A DNA stretch of 64,000 nucleotides from Micavibrio sp. UBA7657 (GCA_002483465.1 DLHX01000018.1:98802-162801); one strand, 5' to 3'; numbered from the stretch's first letter, positions 16,230 to 25,229 are shown. Made by a program: numbers and translations. Notes: generated by a model not told the origin, from the sequence alone.

Positions 16230-17231
16230 ATGTTTGAGATTGTTCCGCAAGTTGCCGAACGTTCTTTTACTTCTCCCCCGAGTACCAACAACGAGGCTAC
16301 GCCGGATTTTGTCTTTTACGACGATCTGCCGGATGATTTCAGCGACGCAGTTCATGTCGTCAACGCACCGCGCAAGCTGCCGAAAGCCGTTCAGGACTTC
16401 ATAAGACTGCAGAACGAAATCGCTTTCCGCGAAACAGGCGAAAATATCTCCATGGTTTCGCTGGCGGCGCTTGAGGCCAATTACGCCATCGATGGTGTGT
16501 TCCTCAAAAAACTGGCGAAGAAAAAGAAACCCGATTATTTAAAATTCCTGATGGAACAGCTCGAGGAGCTGATGGAATCAATTCGGAAGACATACCAGCA
16601 AGCGTGGGATGTGAAAATTTTCCATGCGGCCATCAGGAACGATATCAACGCCCACCTCGAGACTTTGAGCGACCGCGAAAGGGCGCGGATCATGCCCAAC
16701 GTGAAGAGATATAAAGAGGAAATGCGGGAAATCAGGCAGACAATCACAGCGCACAAGAAGGCGCTGACCTCTTCGCAGCCCCCGGACAGCAGGACAATCC
16801 GCGCGATACAGGAAGATCTAGACAATAAGACAACGAAACTTGAAAGTATTTACACACGCTTCCACAGACGGTTTTCTCAAATTAAAAACCGCAGAAAACA
16901 GGAAGCGATCATGGCGGGAAAAATAGCGCTGGCTGCGACTGACGTTCTTGCCGGAACCGGCGGCCTTCTTACAAAAGCAGCAACGTTGATGTCTGACTCT
17001 ACGCTGCTTCAGTTTTCTTCTGCTTCGGAAGGTCGAGGCGGATATGAAGATCCTTCAACTGCTCGGCCGTCGGCTCGGATGGGGCATTCATCATCGGGTC
17101 TTCATACTGACCGTTCATCACAAATGCATTCACCTCGCGCAGGTTCGGCTCATGCGCCAAAATCATCACAAGACGGTCAATCCCAAACGCACAGCCCCCG
17201 TGAGGAGGCGCCCCGAAACGAAACGCATTGA
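16230..17231 (+). CDS. Unknown coiled-coil protein, C-terminus antisense to aspS
   Basis: Not recognised. The N-terminal 50 residues are acidic and polar. Residues about 55-230 are mostly helical and charged (KKLAKKKKPDYLKFLMEQLEELMESI, then long E/K/R heptad-like stretches up to RFHRRFSQIKNRRKQEA), suggesting a coiled coil. A short small-residue hydrophobic stretch follows (AGKIALAATDVLAGTGGLL). The last 75 or so residues are Ser/His/Pro-rich low complexity and are encoded on the strand opposite the aspS 3' end (233-base overlap), so this tail may simply be read-through of a lost stop. No signal peptide. Codon-like structure in the first 250 residues supports a real gene. Confidence 0.6.
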   Translation: MFEIVPQVAERSFTSPPSTNNEATPDFVFYDDLPDDFSDAVHVVNAPRKLPKAVQDFIRLQNEIAFRETGENISMVSLAALEANYAIDGVFLKKLAKKKKPDYLKFLMEQLEELMESIRKTYQQAWDVKIFHAAIRNDINAHLETLSDRERARIMPNVKRYKEEMREIRQTITAHKKALTSSQPPDSRTIRAIQEDLDNKTTKLESIYTRFHRRFSQIKNRRKQEAIMAGKIALAATDVLAGTGGLLTKAATLMSDSTLLQFSSASEGRGGYEDPSTARPSARMGHSSSGLHTDRSSQMHSPRAGSAHAPKSSQDGQSQTHSPREEAPRNETH

Positions 17232-18801
17232 GCATGCCTGAGAATTTACGCTCCAGCACATCTTTGGGGTAGCCCGCTAGCGCGAAAGCTTTTTCCATGA
17301 TGTCGGGGCGGTGGTTACGGATCGCGCCCGAGGAGATTTCAAAGCCGTTGCAGACGCAGTCATATTGATGCGCGAGTATTTGCAACGGATCGGTTTTTTC
17401 CAGTGTCTCTAGGCCGCCCTGCGGCATCGAAAACGGGTTGTGCGAGAATTCGATCTTCTGCGCGCGCTCGTCGAATTCATACATCGGGAAATCGACGACC
17501 CAGCAGAATTTGTAAACACCTTTTTCGCGGAGGCCTGCGTCATCGCAGATACGGTCACGCGCGGCGCCTGCGAGTTTGTTGGCTTCGGCCTCGGTGTTGC
17601 AGACAAAGAACACGACGTCGCCGTTTGAAATACCTGTCAAGTCGCGGAGTCTTTTCTGCGCTTCCGGCGCGACGAATTTGGCGATCGGGCCTTTGCCCTC
17701 TTCCGTTTCGAACGCGATGTAGCCAAGACCGGGCGCGCCTTCGCCTTGCGCCCAGCTATTTAATTTATCGAAGAAGCTGCGGGGCTGGGAGGCAACCTGC
17801 GGCACGCGGATGGCGCGGACGCAGCCGCCCTTGGCGATGTAACCTTTGAATGCATTGAATGTGACATCGGCGCGCGCGAAAACTTCCGTAACGTCCGTGA
17901 TGACCAGCGGGTTACGGAGATCGGGCTTGTCGCTGCCGTACTTCAGCATCGCGTCTTTGTAGGTGAGCTTCGGCAGCCATTCGACCTTGTGCTTCGTGCC
18001 GGTCCAGTCGGCGAATTCCTCGAACAGGCCCTTGATGACGGGCGTCATGGTGTCGTGGACTTCCTGCTCAGTGACAAATGACATCTCAACGTCGAGCTGG
18101 TAGTGCTCGGCAAGCCTGTCGGCGCGGCCGTCTTCGTCGCGGAAGCACGGCGCGACCTGGAAGTAGCGGTCGAACCCGGCGACCATAAGGAGTTGTTTGA
18201 ATTGCTGCGGCGATTGCGGCAGGGCGTAGAATTTACCGGGGTGCAGGCGCGAGGGCACGAGATAGTCGCGCGCGCCTTCGGGCGATGAGGCCGTGAGGTT
18301 CGGTGTCTGGAATTCCTGGAAACCGGTTTCCCACATGCGCTTGCGCAGCCCGAAAATCACGGCGTTACGCAGGCGGATATTACGCTGCATTTTTTCGCGG
18401 CGGAGATCGAGATAGCGGTGGCGGAGGCGGACATCTTCCCCTGCCCCGTCGTCTTCGGCGATCTGGAACGGGATGACGGCGGCGGGCGATTGCAGCGTGG
18501 CTTCGTCGATATACAATTCAATCTCGCCGGTCGGCATTTTGGCATTCACGGTTTCGGGCGTGCGCGCCTTAACCTTGCCTGTAACGGTGATAACCGATTC
18601 ATTGCGCCATTTTCCGGCGGCTTCGAGCAACGGGGAATCCTGATCGACGACGCATTGCGTGACGCCGTAAGTGTCGCGGAGATCGATGAACAACACACCG
18701 CCGTGGTCGCGGATGCGGTGGATCCAGCCCGAGAGGCGGGCCTGCTGCCCGACATGGGATTTACGAAGTTCGTTGCATTTATGTGTACGGTAGCTGTGCA
18801 T
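16999..18801 (-). CDS. aspS: Aspartyl-tRNA synthetase
   Basis: Class II synthetase of the bacterial type. The OB-fold anticodon domain is at the N-terminus (GWIHRIRDHGGVLFIDLRD). Motif 2 is FQVAPCFRDEDGRADRL, the Asp-binding region is EHYQLDVEMSF, a bacterial GAD insert follows, and motif 3 is GGCAFGIDRLVMIL near the C-terminus. Starting at the ATG (MHSYRTHKCNELRKSHVG) gives 600 residues, the usual length; an upstream GTG would add 12 residues. The tail LHIRLDLPKQKK is the normal family end, so the overlap with the convergent gene at 16230 lies in genuine aspS sequence. Confidence 0.95.
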   Translation of the reverse strand: MHSYRTHKCNELRKSHVGQQARLSGWIHRIRDHGGVLFIDLRDTYGVTQCVVDQDSPLLEAAGKWRNESVITVTGKVKARTPETVNAKMPTGEIELYIDEATLQSPAAVIPFQIAEDDGAGEDVRLRHRYLDLRREKMQRNIRLRNAVIFGLRKRMWETGFQEFQTPNLTASSPEGARDYLVPSRLHPGKFYALPQSPQQFKQLLMVAGFDRYFQVAPCFRDEDGRADRLAEHYQLDVEMSFVTEQEVHDTMTPVIKGLFEEFADWTGTKHKVEWLPKLTYKDAMLKYGSDKPDLRNPLVITDVTEVFARADVTFNAFKGYIAKGGCVRAIRVPQVASQPRSFFDKLNSWAQGEGAPGLGYIAFETEEGKGPIAKFVAPEAQKRLRDLTGISNGDVVFFVCNTEAEANKLAGAARDRICDDAGLREKGVYKFCWVVDFPMYEFDERAQKIEFSHNPFSMPQGGLETLEKTDPLQILAHQYDCVCNGFEISSGAIRNHRPDIMEKAFALAGYPKDVLERKFSGMLNAFRFGAPPHGGCAFGIDRLVMILAHEPNLREVNAFVMNGQYEDPMMNAPSEPTAEQLKDLHIRLDLPKQKKTEAA

Positions 18802-18907
18802 GGGGTTGTTATAACGATGTAAGCTTTTGATTTCCACCTGTTTTTAGAGTTAACTACGGCGCTTTTGGGGGGGTGGGGGCCCTGTTCCTTTCCCAATTTA
18901 TAAGCGC

Positions 18908-18992
18908 GCGCATTGCGATCCAGATCCCCGCCTTCGCGGGGAAGACAAAGAGATGGATTGCTTCGCCTGACCCGCAGGCTTGCAATGACGAT
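18908..18992. repeat. Interspersed palindromic repeat (REP-like)
   Basis: Contains a TCCCCGCC-TTCG-CGGGGA hairpin flanked by inverted CATTGCGATCCA and TGGATTGC...GCAATGACG segments. The reverse-strand reading (CGTCATTGCAAGCCTGCGGG... GAAGCAATCCATC) resembles intergenic repeats I recall from various alphaproteobacteria. Only one copy is seen in this window, so the repeat nature rests on resemblance. Confidence 0.5.
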
Positions 18993-19026
18993 GGGAAATT
19001 CTACGACGTAAGCTCAAAAAGGTAAA

Positions 19027-19038
19027 GGAATTAATTCC
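19027..19038. promoter_or_regulatory. Perfect 12-bp palindrome, copy 1 (possible operator)
   Basis: GGAATTAATTCC, followed by TAT. An identical copy with the same TAT lies 235 bases downstream; the two flank a 49-codon reading frame. This copy is about 80 bases before that frame's ATG. Confidence 0.4.
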
Positions 19039-19119
19039 TATGTATATTTGACGTACTCAGATAAAAAATCAGGAACCATTCCCGCAAGTATCCGTTGATA
19101 ACCGGATCGGAATTCCGGA

Positions 19120-19269
19120 ATGACTAAATCCACATACAGGACGGAAATAGATGAGCTCGTGAACGGGCTGATCTCAAAAGGTGCTGACCGCGACCAAGTT
19201 ATCAACGCCCTTACGGATTGCGCCCTCAGTTTTCTTCACAAAACTCCCGATAAAATTGAGCGGAATTAA
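19120..19269 (+). CDS. Micro-ORF, 49-residue unknown protein
   Basis: An ATG-to-TAA frame of 49 codons fills the otherwise empty gap before rnd. The product starts MTKSTYRTEIDELVNGLI and continues as a mainly helical, mixed-charge chain with one Cys (ALTDCALSFLH) and no membrane segment. Its composition looks like a small helical domain, not random sequence. The ribosome site is weak (CGGAA next to the ATG). It is bracketed by two identical 12-bp palindromes, the second overlapping its stop. Not recognised; coding status is uncertain. Confidence 0.4.
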   Translation: MTKSTYRTEIDELVNGLISKGADRDQVINALTDCALSFLHKTPDKIERN

Positions 19270-19273
19270 TTCC
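19262..19273. promoter_or_regulatory. Perfect 12-bp palindrome, copy 2 (possible operator upstream of rnd)
   Basis: GGAATTAATTCC followed by TATATAA, a plausible -10 region about 35 bases before the rnd start. It also covers the stop codon of the micro-ORF. It is the same sequence as the copy at 19027. Confidence 0.4.
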
Positions 19274-19311
19274 TATATAAAAACAAGCTAACCCCCTGTA
19301 AACCATGGGAC

Positions 19312-20469
19312 ATGATTATTACCGACCAAGGGGAGCTGACGAAGCTCTGCGAAAAACTAAGTGCCTTTCCGTACATCACGATCGACACGGAATTCCTGCG
19401 CGAAAAAACCTATTACCCGAAATTGTGCCTCGTCCAGGTAAGCGACCCTGACGGCAACGCCGCGGCCATCGACCCGATTGACGGCACCCTTGATCTCGCT
19501 CCCCTCTTCGATCTTTTTATGAATCCGAACGTCCTGAAGGTGATTCACTCGGGCCGGCAGGATTTAGAGATTTTTTACAATCTTACGGGCAAGGTCGTGA
19601 CGCCGTTTTTCGACACGCAGATTGCGGCGATGGTCTGCGGGTACGGGGATTCTATCGGGTATGAAAGCCTGGTGCGCGGGCTGACGGGACACAGCCTCGA
19701 TAAATCGGTACAATTCACGGACTGGTCGAAGCGGCCACTCTCCAAGCGGCAGATCGATTACGCGCTGGGCGATGTGATTTATCTCGCGGAGATTTATAAA
19801 AAACTGGAACGCGAACTGGAGAAGCACGGGCGCACCGAATGGGTGTTCGAGGAAGAAGAAATTCTTGCCAACCCCGAGACCTATCAGAATTCGCCGGAGC
19901 GGGCGTGGGAACGGATCAAGCTGCGCAGCCCGAAGCCGAAGATGCTGGCGATTTTGAAAGAGCTGGCGGCGTGGCGCGAAAAACGCGCGCAGGACAAGAA
20001 TTTACCGCGCAGCTGGATCATGAAAGATGAAACGCTGGCCGATATGGCGGCGCAGATGCCGGAGACGGTGGAGCAGCTCAAGAAAATACGAGGGGTGACG
20101 CCGGATATGGCGGGCGGGCATATCGGGAAGACGCTGCTCGAGATTATTGCCGCAGCCGCTTCCTCGGATAAAAACGCATGGCCGAAACCGGCGGAGCGGA
20201 AAATGATTTCGCCGCAGGCGACGGCGACGATCGATATTCTCAAGATGCTTTTGAAAATCCAGGCATCGGAGCACGGCGTGGCGGCGAAACTGGTTGCGGA
20301 CCAGGACGATATTGAGCGGATCGCGACGGAAGATAACCCCGACATCGCGGCGCTGAAAGGCTGGCGGTTTGAAGTGTTCGGACGCGAGGCGCAGGCGCTG
20401 AAGGCCGGGGAAATCGCCGTCGGCCTCAAGAATTCAAAGATCACCAAATATAACGTTTCGGACCTGTAG
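19312..20469 (+). CDS. rnd: Ribonuclease D
   Basis: 3'-5' exoribonuclease for tRNA and small RNA maturation. DEDD-family motifs: ITIDTEFLREKTYYPKLCLVQ (Exo I, Asp-x-Glu), VIHSGRQDLEIFYN (Exo II) and the Exo III segment ending YALGDVIYLAEIY. An HRDC domain follows near residues 205-285 (WREKRAQDKNLPRSWIMKDETL, then LKKIRGVTPD). Length (385) is normal. The sixA stop-to-start gap is 3 bases, so the pair is co-transcribed. Confidence 0.94.
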   Translation: MIITDQGELTKLCEKLSAFPYITIDTEFLREKTYYPKLCLVQVSDPDGNAAAIDPIDGTLDLAPLFDLFMNPNVLKVIHSGRQDLEIFYNLTGKVVTPFFDTQIAAMVCGYGDSIGYESLVRGLTGHSLDKSVQFTDWSKRPLSKRQIDYALGDVIYLAEIYKKLERELEKHGRTEWVFEEEEILANPETYQNSPERAWERIKLRSPKPKMLAILKELAAWREKRAQDKNLPRSWIMKDETLADMAAQMPETVEQLKKIRGVTPDMAGGHIGKTLLEIIAAAASSDKNAWPKPAERKMISPQATATIDILKMLLKIQASEHGVAAKLVADQDDIERIATEDNPDIAALKGWRFEVFGREAQALKAGEIAVGLKNSKITKYNVSDL

Positions 20470-20472
20470 CCG

Positions 20473-20967
20473 ATGAAGCGTCTGATGATATTGCGCCATG
20501 CTCAAACTGCGCCTGCAGGCGAAGGCGGCGACCGCGAGCGCAAGCTGACACCGCAGGGACTTGAAGATGCGCGGATGCTCGGCGAGACGATGAAGGCAAA
20601 AAATTATGTGCCGGATTTTATTTTATGCTCGCCGGTGACGCGTACGCGGCAGACGCTCGACCAGATCGCGGCCACGCTCGGGAAAATCCAGACCGAGTTT
20701 CAAAAGGTGATTTACGAAGGTGGGTACGAGGAGATTTTGAGTCTCGTGCGGAGTGTCGATGATTCCTGCATGGCGCTGCTGGTTGTCGGGCACAACCCGG
20801 CGATTCACCAGTTCGCGGCCAGCATGGCGCGCGAGGATCATGACCTGATGAACAGCCTGTCGTCGGGCTATGCACCGGCGACGTTGACGGTGCTTGATGT
20901 GCCCCGCGCGAGCTGGGCTGATTTACAGCCGGGCGAGAATTCTATTATCGATTTAATCGAGACTTAA
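20473..20967 (+). CDS. sixA: SixA-like phosphohistidine phosphatase
   Basis: Histidine phosphatase superfamily, 164 residues. The catalytic RHA motif is at the N-terminus (LMILRHAQTAP), the arginine segment is SPVTRTRQTLDQIA, and the second histidine is in LLVVGHNPAIHQFA. E. coli SixA removes phosphate from the His of the ArcB phosphotransfer domain; the target here is unknown. Convergent with hdaA with a 4-base overlap of stop regions. Confidence 0.85.
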   Translation: MKRLMILRHAQTAPAGEGGDRERKLTPQGLEDARMLGETMKAKNYVPDFILCSPVTRTRQTLDQIAATLGKIQTEFQKVIYEGGYEEILSLVRSVDDSCMALLVVGHNPAIHQFAASMAREDHDLMNSLSSGYAPATLTVLDVPRASWADLQPGENSIIDLIET

Positions 20968-21665
20968 TCTTCCTGAAGTTCAGCAAGGACCTGGCGGAGC
21001 AGCGGCACTGAGATGCCGCGTTTTTGCGATAGCGCAAGCTTATCGGCGCGCTCGACGATGGTGCGGGCGGCGTCGAAGGAGCGTTCCATACGCGGTAAAA
21101 TATATTGAATGACATCGTTGTTAACAGACATCTGGCGGTCGCTGAATTGTTTGATCAGGACCGAGCCGAGCAGCATGTCGTCGGGCGGCTGAATCGGGAC
21201 GGTGAGCGAGGCGCGGACGCGGGAAGCAAGATCGGCAACCGCGAACTGGGTCTGGGCGGGGGTCATGCGCATGGTGGCGAGAATGTTCCGCTTTTCACTC
21301 CAGAAAATATTGTAGAGGTGGAAGAGAGTCGTTTCGGCCTGGCGGTCGCCGAGCCACGGGTCTAAGCCGTCGATGACGAGATGTTTACCCGCCTCGGAAA
21401 TCTGTTCAGCCGTGCGGGAAAGCAGCATTTCGGGACGGATCGTTTCGGCGCCGGCACGGTCGCGCCACACGGCGGCGAGGTGCGATTTTCCGGAGGCAGG
21501 CGGGCCGGAAATAATCATCAAAGGCGCGGGCCATTCCGGCCAGCGGTCGATCATGCTGACGGCGGCGACGTTGCAGGCGCCGATCAAAAAATCCTCGCGG
21601 CCCAGCGTCTGGCGGCTGCCGAGGTCTAACGGGATTTGCTGGAGAGCCTCACCCACGCTTGTCAC
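20964..21665 (-). CDS. hdaA: HdaA, DnaA-related regulatory ATPase
   Basis: AAA+ protein like DnaA domain III, used with the beta clamp to inactivate DnaA-ATP after initiation. The N-terminus has a clamp-binding-like motif (QQIPLDL). Walker A is GPPASGKSHLA near residue 57, and the Walker B position is HLVIDGLDPW. The sensor region (DLASRVRASLTVPIQPPD) and the final helical lid follow. Length (233) matches Hda. The start is GTG and overlaps the 3' end of the permease gene upstream. Order DUF2066-permease-hdaA is a recurrent alphaproteobacterial arrangement. Confidence 0.85.
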   Translation of the reverse strand: MTSVGEALQQIPLDLGSRQTLGREDFLIGACNVAAVSMIDRWPEWPAPLMIISGPPASGKSHLAAVWRDRAGAETIRPEMLLSRTAEQISEAGKHLVIDGLDPWLGDRQAETTLFHLYNIFWSEKRNILATMRMTPAQTQFAVADLASRVRASLTVPIQPPDDMLLGSVLIKQFSDRQMSVNNDVIQYILPRMERSFDAARTIVERADKLALSQKRGISVPLLRQVLAELQED

Positions 21666-22713
21666 CTTTGTAAAACGGGCTTGCTTTGTACTGACGGATG
21701 GCGAAAGCGGCGAGGACGCTGATGATCGCGGCGACAGGCACGGCGATTAAAAGGCCGAGGAAGCCGAGCAGGCTGGCGCCCGCCATCAAGACAAAGAATA
21801 TCCAGAGCGGATGCAGGCCGACGCGGTCGCCGACGATTTTGGGGGTTAAAAGATTGCCCTCGATGATCTGGCCGATAATGAAGACGGAGGCCACGGCGAG
21901 TGCGAATTGCCATTCACCGGTTTGCATCCATGCGGCCAGCGTGCCGACGAACAGGCCACCGACAGAGCCGACCATGGGGATGATAGAGAGCAAGCCGGAA
22001 GCAAGGCCGATCACAAAACCGTATTTGAGGCCGAGAACGGAGAGCGCGATGGCGTAAGATACGGCGAGGATGAGCGCAACGGTCACCTGCCCCCGGATGA
22101 AACCGGAGAGCTTGGTGTCGATCTCGCGGAACAAGCCCAAAATTGTGTCTTTACGTTTCGGCGGCATCAGGTCTTTGCCCCATGCAATGATGCGGGGCCA
22201 CTCCTTCATCATAAAATAGGCAACAATCGGCGTGATAACAATCAGGCCGATTACGTGCAGCAAGGCCTGACCGCCCTGCGCGACACCGCCCGCAATAACG
22301 CCAGCGGCAGTTGCGGCTGTGCCCGCATGTTCCTTGGCGATTTCATTCAGGGCGGGCGTGCCTTCGGGATAAAGGAACGCCTCGAGCCGGGCGCGTTGCG
22401 GTGCCAGCAGGTCCTGAAGCCTGTCGAGATAAGCGGGGATGTTGTTACAGAGTTCGATGACTTCGCGCGTGATGACGGGAAGCGTTACCGCCAGAAGGCC
22501 GCCAACAATCACCGAAAAGATACCGAGGATGAGCAGCGCGGCAGGACCGCGCTTGATTTTCCTGCGGCCCAGCGCATCGACGGCGGGATTTAAAAGATAG
22601 GCGATGACTGCGCCCAGAATAAAAGGCAGCAGAATCTCGCTGAAGACGAACAGCAGCAGGATAAAGGAAGCAAGAGCTAGGCCCCAGAATATGAAATGGC
22701 GCTGCGCGGTCAT
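21649..22713 (-). CDS. AI-2E family (PerM) membrane permease
   Basis: Polytopic inner-membrane protein of 354 residues. There are about eight hydrophobic segments, starting with FIFWGLALASFILLLFVFSEILLPFILGAVIAYLLNPAVD, the usual family start. The C-terminal signature is GDRVGLHPLWIFFVLMAGASLLGFLGLLIAVPVAAI. The family was named after AI-2 export, but members transport diverse or unknown substrates, so no cargo is claimed. It lies 13 bases after the DUF2066 gene and overlaps hdaA. Confidence 0.9.
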   Translation of the reverse strand: MTAQRHFIFWGLALASFILLLFVFSEILLPFILGAVIAYLLNPAVDALGRRKIKRGPAALLILGIFSVIVGGLLAVTLPVITREVIELCNNIPAYLDRLQDLLAPQRARLEAFLYPEGTPALNEIAKEHAGTAATAAGVIAGGVAQGGQALLHVIGLIVITPIVAYFMMKEWPRIIAWGKDLMPPKRKDTILGLFREIDTKLSGFIRGQVTVALILAVSYAIALSVLGLKYGFVIGLASGLLSIIPMVGSVGGLFVGTLAAWMQTGEWQFALAVASVFIIGQIIEGNLLTPKIVGDRVGLHPLWIFFVLMAGASLLGFLGLLIAVPVAAIISVLAAFAIRQYKASPFYKGDKRG

Positions 22714-22726
22714 GGATTATCCCTTC

Positions 22727-24088
22727 CTAGAAGCGGCCTGTGTAGGGATCCTGTTGCCCGCGCGGCTGGATCGGATAGCCATGCGGCGATGTGTCGCCGA
22801 TCTGGTCGCGCGGCAGCGCACGCGAGGGCTGGTAGCCCGGCGGTTTAGGAGATTGTTGGGGCGGTTGATAGGAAGATGGCTGCATTTGCTGGACCGGACG
22901 ACCGCCGACAACGAGATCATAAACAAGGTGGTTGCCATCGGTAGGCGATTGATAGCCTGCGAATTTCGGATGGGACAAGGTCATGCCCGCCTGCGCGAGC
23001 GCCTGACGGAGCATCTGTTCATCGCCACGGAAGGCAAGTTCGACCAGCGCCTCGCGCGGGGAAAGGGATTTCAAAGTCGTGTGCGTGATGGCGTTGACGC
23101 GGGCGAGCGATTGCTGCGTCCGCGCCCATTCCTCGAGGCTGGCGATTTTAACACGCGCGACGACGGCGTTTTTGGTTTCGCCGGGAACTTCACGGATGGT
23201 CGAGACGACGGTTTTTTCTTTCCAGTTCTGTTTCAAAGCTGCCTGCACTTCGCCGACGGCGCGGTCGAGAAGTTTGGAGAGCGTATCGCCGGGCTGGGAT
23301 TCAACGACCATTTCGCTGACATGTTCGGGCTGGCCGCGGTCGGTACGGTAAAGGCTGACGGTGATGGCACCACCATTCGCTTCATCGCTTTCGGTCGCGC
23401 GGGCGAGATTGCCGTCCGGCGCGGCGACGGCGATGACGGCGTCACCAGCGTCATAACGTTTCAGGAGGGCCGCCAGTTTCGAGGGGTTATAACTGAAGAC
23501 ATCGTCGTCGCCGATGTCGCTGACGTCTTCCAAATCGCCCATCGGGACGATGACCGGGACCAGAGCGCCGCCCGCACCGCCGGTACGGTTCCATGCGCGC
23601 ATCCAGCTATTGTAAGGCGACCATAAATAGGTGCGGCCGCCTGCCTGAAAGAACGGCAGAATGACCAAGGGCGCGCTGGAGACGTTCGTATAGGAATTAC
23701 CCTGAACATTCAGGTAGCGCTCAACCGCGCTGGCGCGGAAACGAAACGTATAGGTTCCTATATAGCGGACGCTCGAAAGCTTCTCGGCGGTGACTTCGTA
23801 GTCCTGAACCATGGAGGAAATATTGGCCACATCAGGCGCGGTGAAACCGGCCAGTTCCGATTCGGAGAGCATCCGGCCTGCCAGAACCATAAAGGCATCG
23901 GCCTGGGCCTTGTCGAAGGCCTGGTCGCGGGCGGCCAGGGCACTGTCAGCCGTAACGTCGACCTGGACCCCTTCCACCGTGAAAAGGTCGGCTTGTGCCA
24001 GCGCCGGGACGGCGGGCAGTAAAAAACATGCCAAAATCGCGTAAAGGACTGTACGGATTGCGCGAAAAGTCTTATAGATTGTGGCCAT
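22727..24088 (-). CDS. DUF2066 domain secreted protein
   Basis: A cleavable signal peptide (VLYAILACFLLPAVPALAQA) precedes a 420-residue periplasmic protein. The start of the mature domain (FTVEGVQVDVTADSALAARDQAFDKAQADAFMVLAGRM) matches the DUF2066 pattern. The last 55 residues are Pro/Gln-rich and disordered. Function is unknown; the family is widespread next to the hda/permease genes. First gene of the minus-strand set DUF2066-permease-hdaA and divergent from purM with 58 bases between starts. Confidence 0.85.
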   Translation of the reverse strand: MATIYKTFRAIRTVLYAILACFLLPAVPALAQADLFTVEGVQVDVTADSALAARDQAFDKAQADAFMVLAGRMLSESELAGFTAPDVANISSMVQDYEVTAEKLSSVRYIGTYTFRFRASAVERYLNVQGNSYTNVSSAPLVILPFFQAGGRTYLWSPYNSWMRAWNRTGGAGGALVPVIVPMGDLEDVSDIGDDDVFSYNPSKLAALLKRYDAGDAVIAVAAPDGNLARATESDEANGGAITVSLYRTDRGQPEHVSEMVVESQPGDTLSKLLDRAVGEVQAALKQNWKEKTVVSTIREVPGETKNAVVARVKIASLEEWARTQQSLARVNAITHTTLKSLSPREALVELAFRGDEQMLRQALAQAGMTLSHPKFAGYQSPTDGNHLVYDLVVGGRPVQQMQPSSYQPPQQSPKPPGYQPSRALPRDQIGDTSPHGYPIQPRGQQDPYTGRF

Positions 24089-24146
24089 CGGACATCCTGT
24101 TAGGGGTGGAATGATGGTTATAACTCCCCCACACTAAAGATGCAAA

Positions 24147-25229
24147 ATGAAAGAAAGCGCATACAAACAAGCCGGAGTTGATATTGACGCGGCAGACGAG
24201 CTGATAGAGCGGATCAAGCCCCATATCAGGAAGACCAACCGCAGCGGCGTCGTTTCCGGCATCGGCGGTTTCGGCGCGTTGTTCGATCTCAAGAGTACGG
24301 GTTTCAAGGACCCGGTTCTCGTCTCGTCGACAGACGGCGTCGGCACAAAGATAAAAATCGCGATAGATACCAATACTCATGACACTATCGGTATCGACTG
24401 CGTCGCGATGTGCGTGAACGACATCGTTGTACAGGGGGCTGAGCCGCTGTTCTTTCTTGATTACTTCGCAACAGGCAAGCTGGAAAATGATGTTGCGGAA
24501 AAGGTTATCGCCGGCGTCGCGGCCGGATGCCTTCAGGCGGGGTGCGCACTTATTGGCGGCGAAACGGCCGAGATGCCAGGTCTTTATGCGCCGGGGGATT
24601 ACGACCTTGCCGGATTCGCCGTTGGCGCCGTCGAGCGCGATGGCGTGATCGACGGAAAGAACATCAAGGAGGGCGACGTTATTCTTGGGCTGGCGTCCAG
24701 TGGGGTTCATTCGAATGGCTATTCTTTGGTCCGGAGAATTATTAGCACGACACAGGGTTATACGTATGAAGGCAAGGCACCCTTTGGATCGGGCTCAATG
24801 AAGGACGCGGTGTTGACACCCACCAGAATCTACGTGAAACCGGCGCTGGAAGCCATGAAAATCAAGGACTCCAGCGGACAATCCTCAATAAAAGGAATGG
24901 CTCATATTACGGGCGGCGGCCTGTATGAAAACATCCCGCGGATTTTGCCGGATGATGCATGCGCCCATCTCGATGCGAAGGCGTGGGAGTTTCTGCCGGT
25001 GTTCAGATGGCTATTGCAGGCCGGGCGCATTGAACCGGCGGATATGGCACGGACACTGAATTGCGGTATCGGACTGGTCGTCGTCGTCGAGCCCACGCAG
25101 GCCGACGCGGTTAAAAAATCGTTCGAGAAATCGGGCGAGACGGTTTCGATCATCGGCAAAATTACGAAGCGCTCTAAAGACTTTGCGGACGCCGCAGTCA
25201 TCATAGACAATCTGGACACATGGCAATAA
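24147..25229 (+). CDS. purM: Phosphoribosylformylglycinamidine cyclo-ligase
   Basis: AIR synthetase of de novo purine synthesis. PurM/SelD/ThiL-type motifs are present: VSSTDGVGTKIKIAID, DCVAMCVNDIVVQGAEPLFFLDYFATG and GGETAEMPGLY. HITGGGLYENIPRILP follows near residue 250. Length (360) is normal. Overlaps purN by 10 bases; the two steps are separated in the pathway but the genes are commonly paired. Confidence 0.96.
   Translation: MKESAYKQAGVDIDAADELIERIKPHIRKTNRSGVVSGIGGFGALFDLKSTGFKDPVLVSSTDGVGTKIKIAIDTNTHDTIGIDCVAMCVNDIVVQGAEPLFFLDYFATGKLENDVAEKVIAGVAAGCLQAGCALIGGETAEMPGLYAPGDYDLAGFAVGAVERDGVIDGKNIKEGDVILGLASSGVHSNGYSLVRRIISTTQGYTYEGKAPFGSGSMKDAVLTPTRIYVKPALEAMKIKDSSGQSSIKGMAHITGGGLYENIPRILPDDACAHLDAKAWEFLPVFRWLLQAGRIEPADMARTLNCGIGLVVVVEPTQADAVKKSFEKSGETVSIIGKITKRSKDFADAAVIIDNLDTWQ

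Noticed and set aside
22604..23626. 340-codon open frame on the plus strand
   Set aside because: Opposite the DUF2066 gene, which has a signal peptide and a recognised domain.
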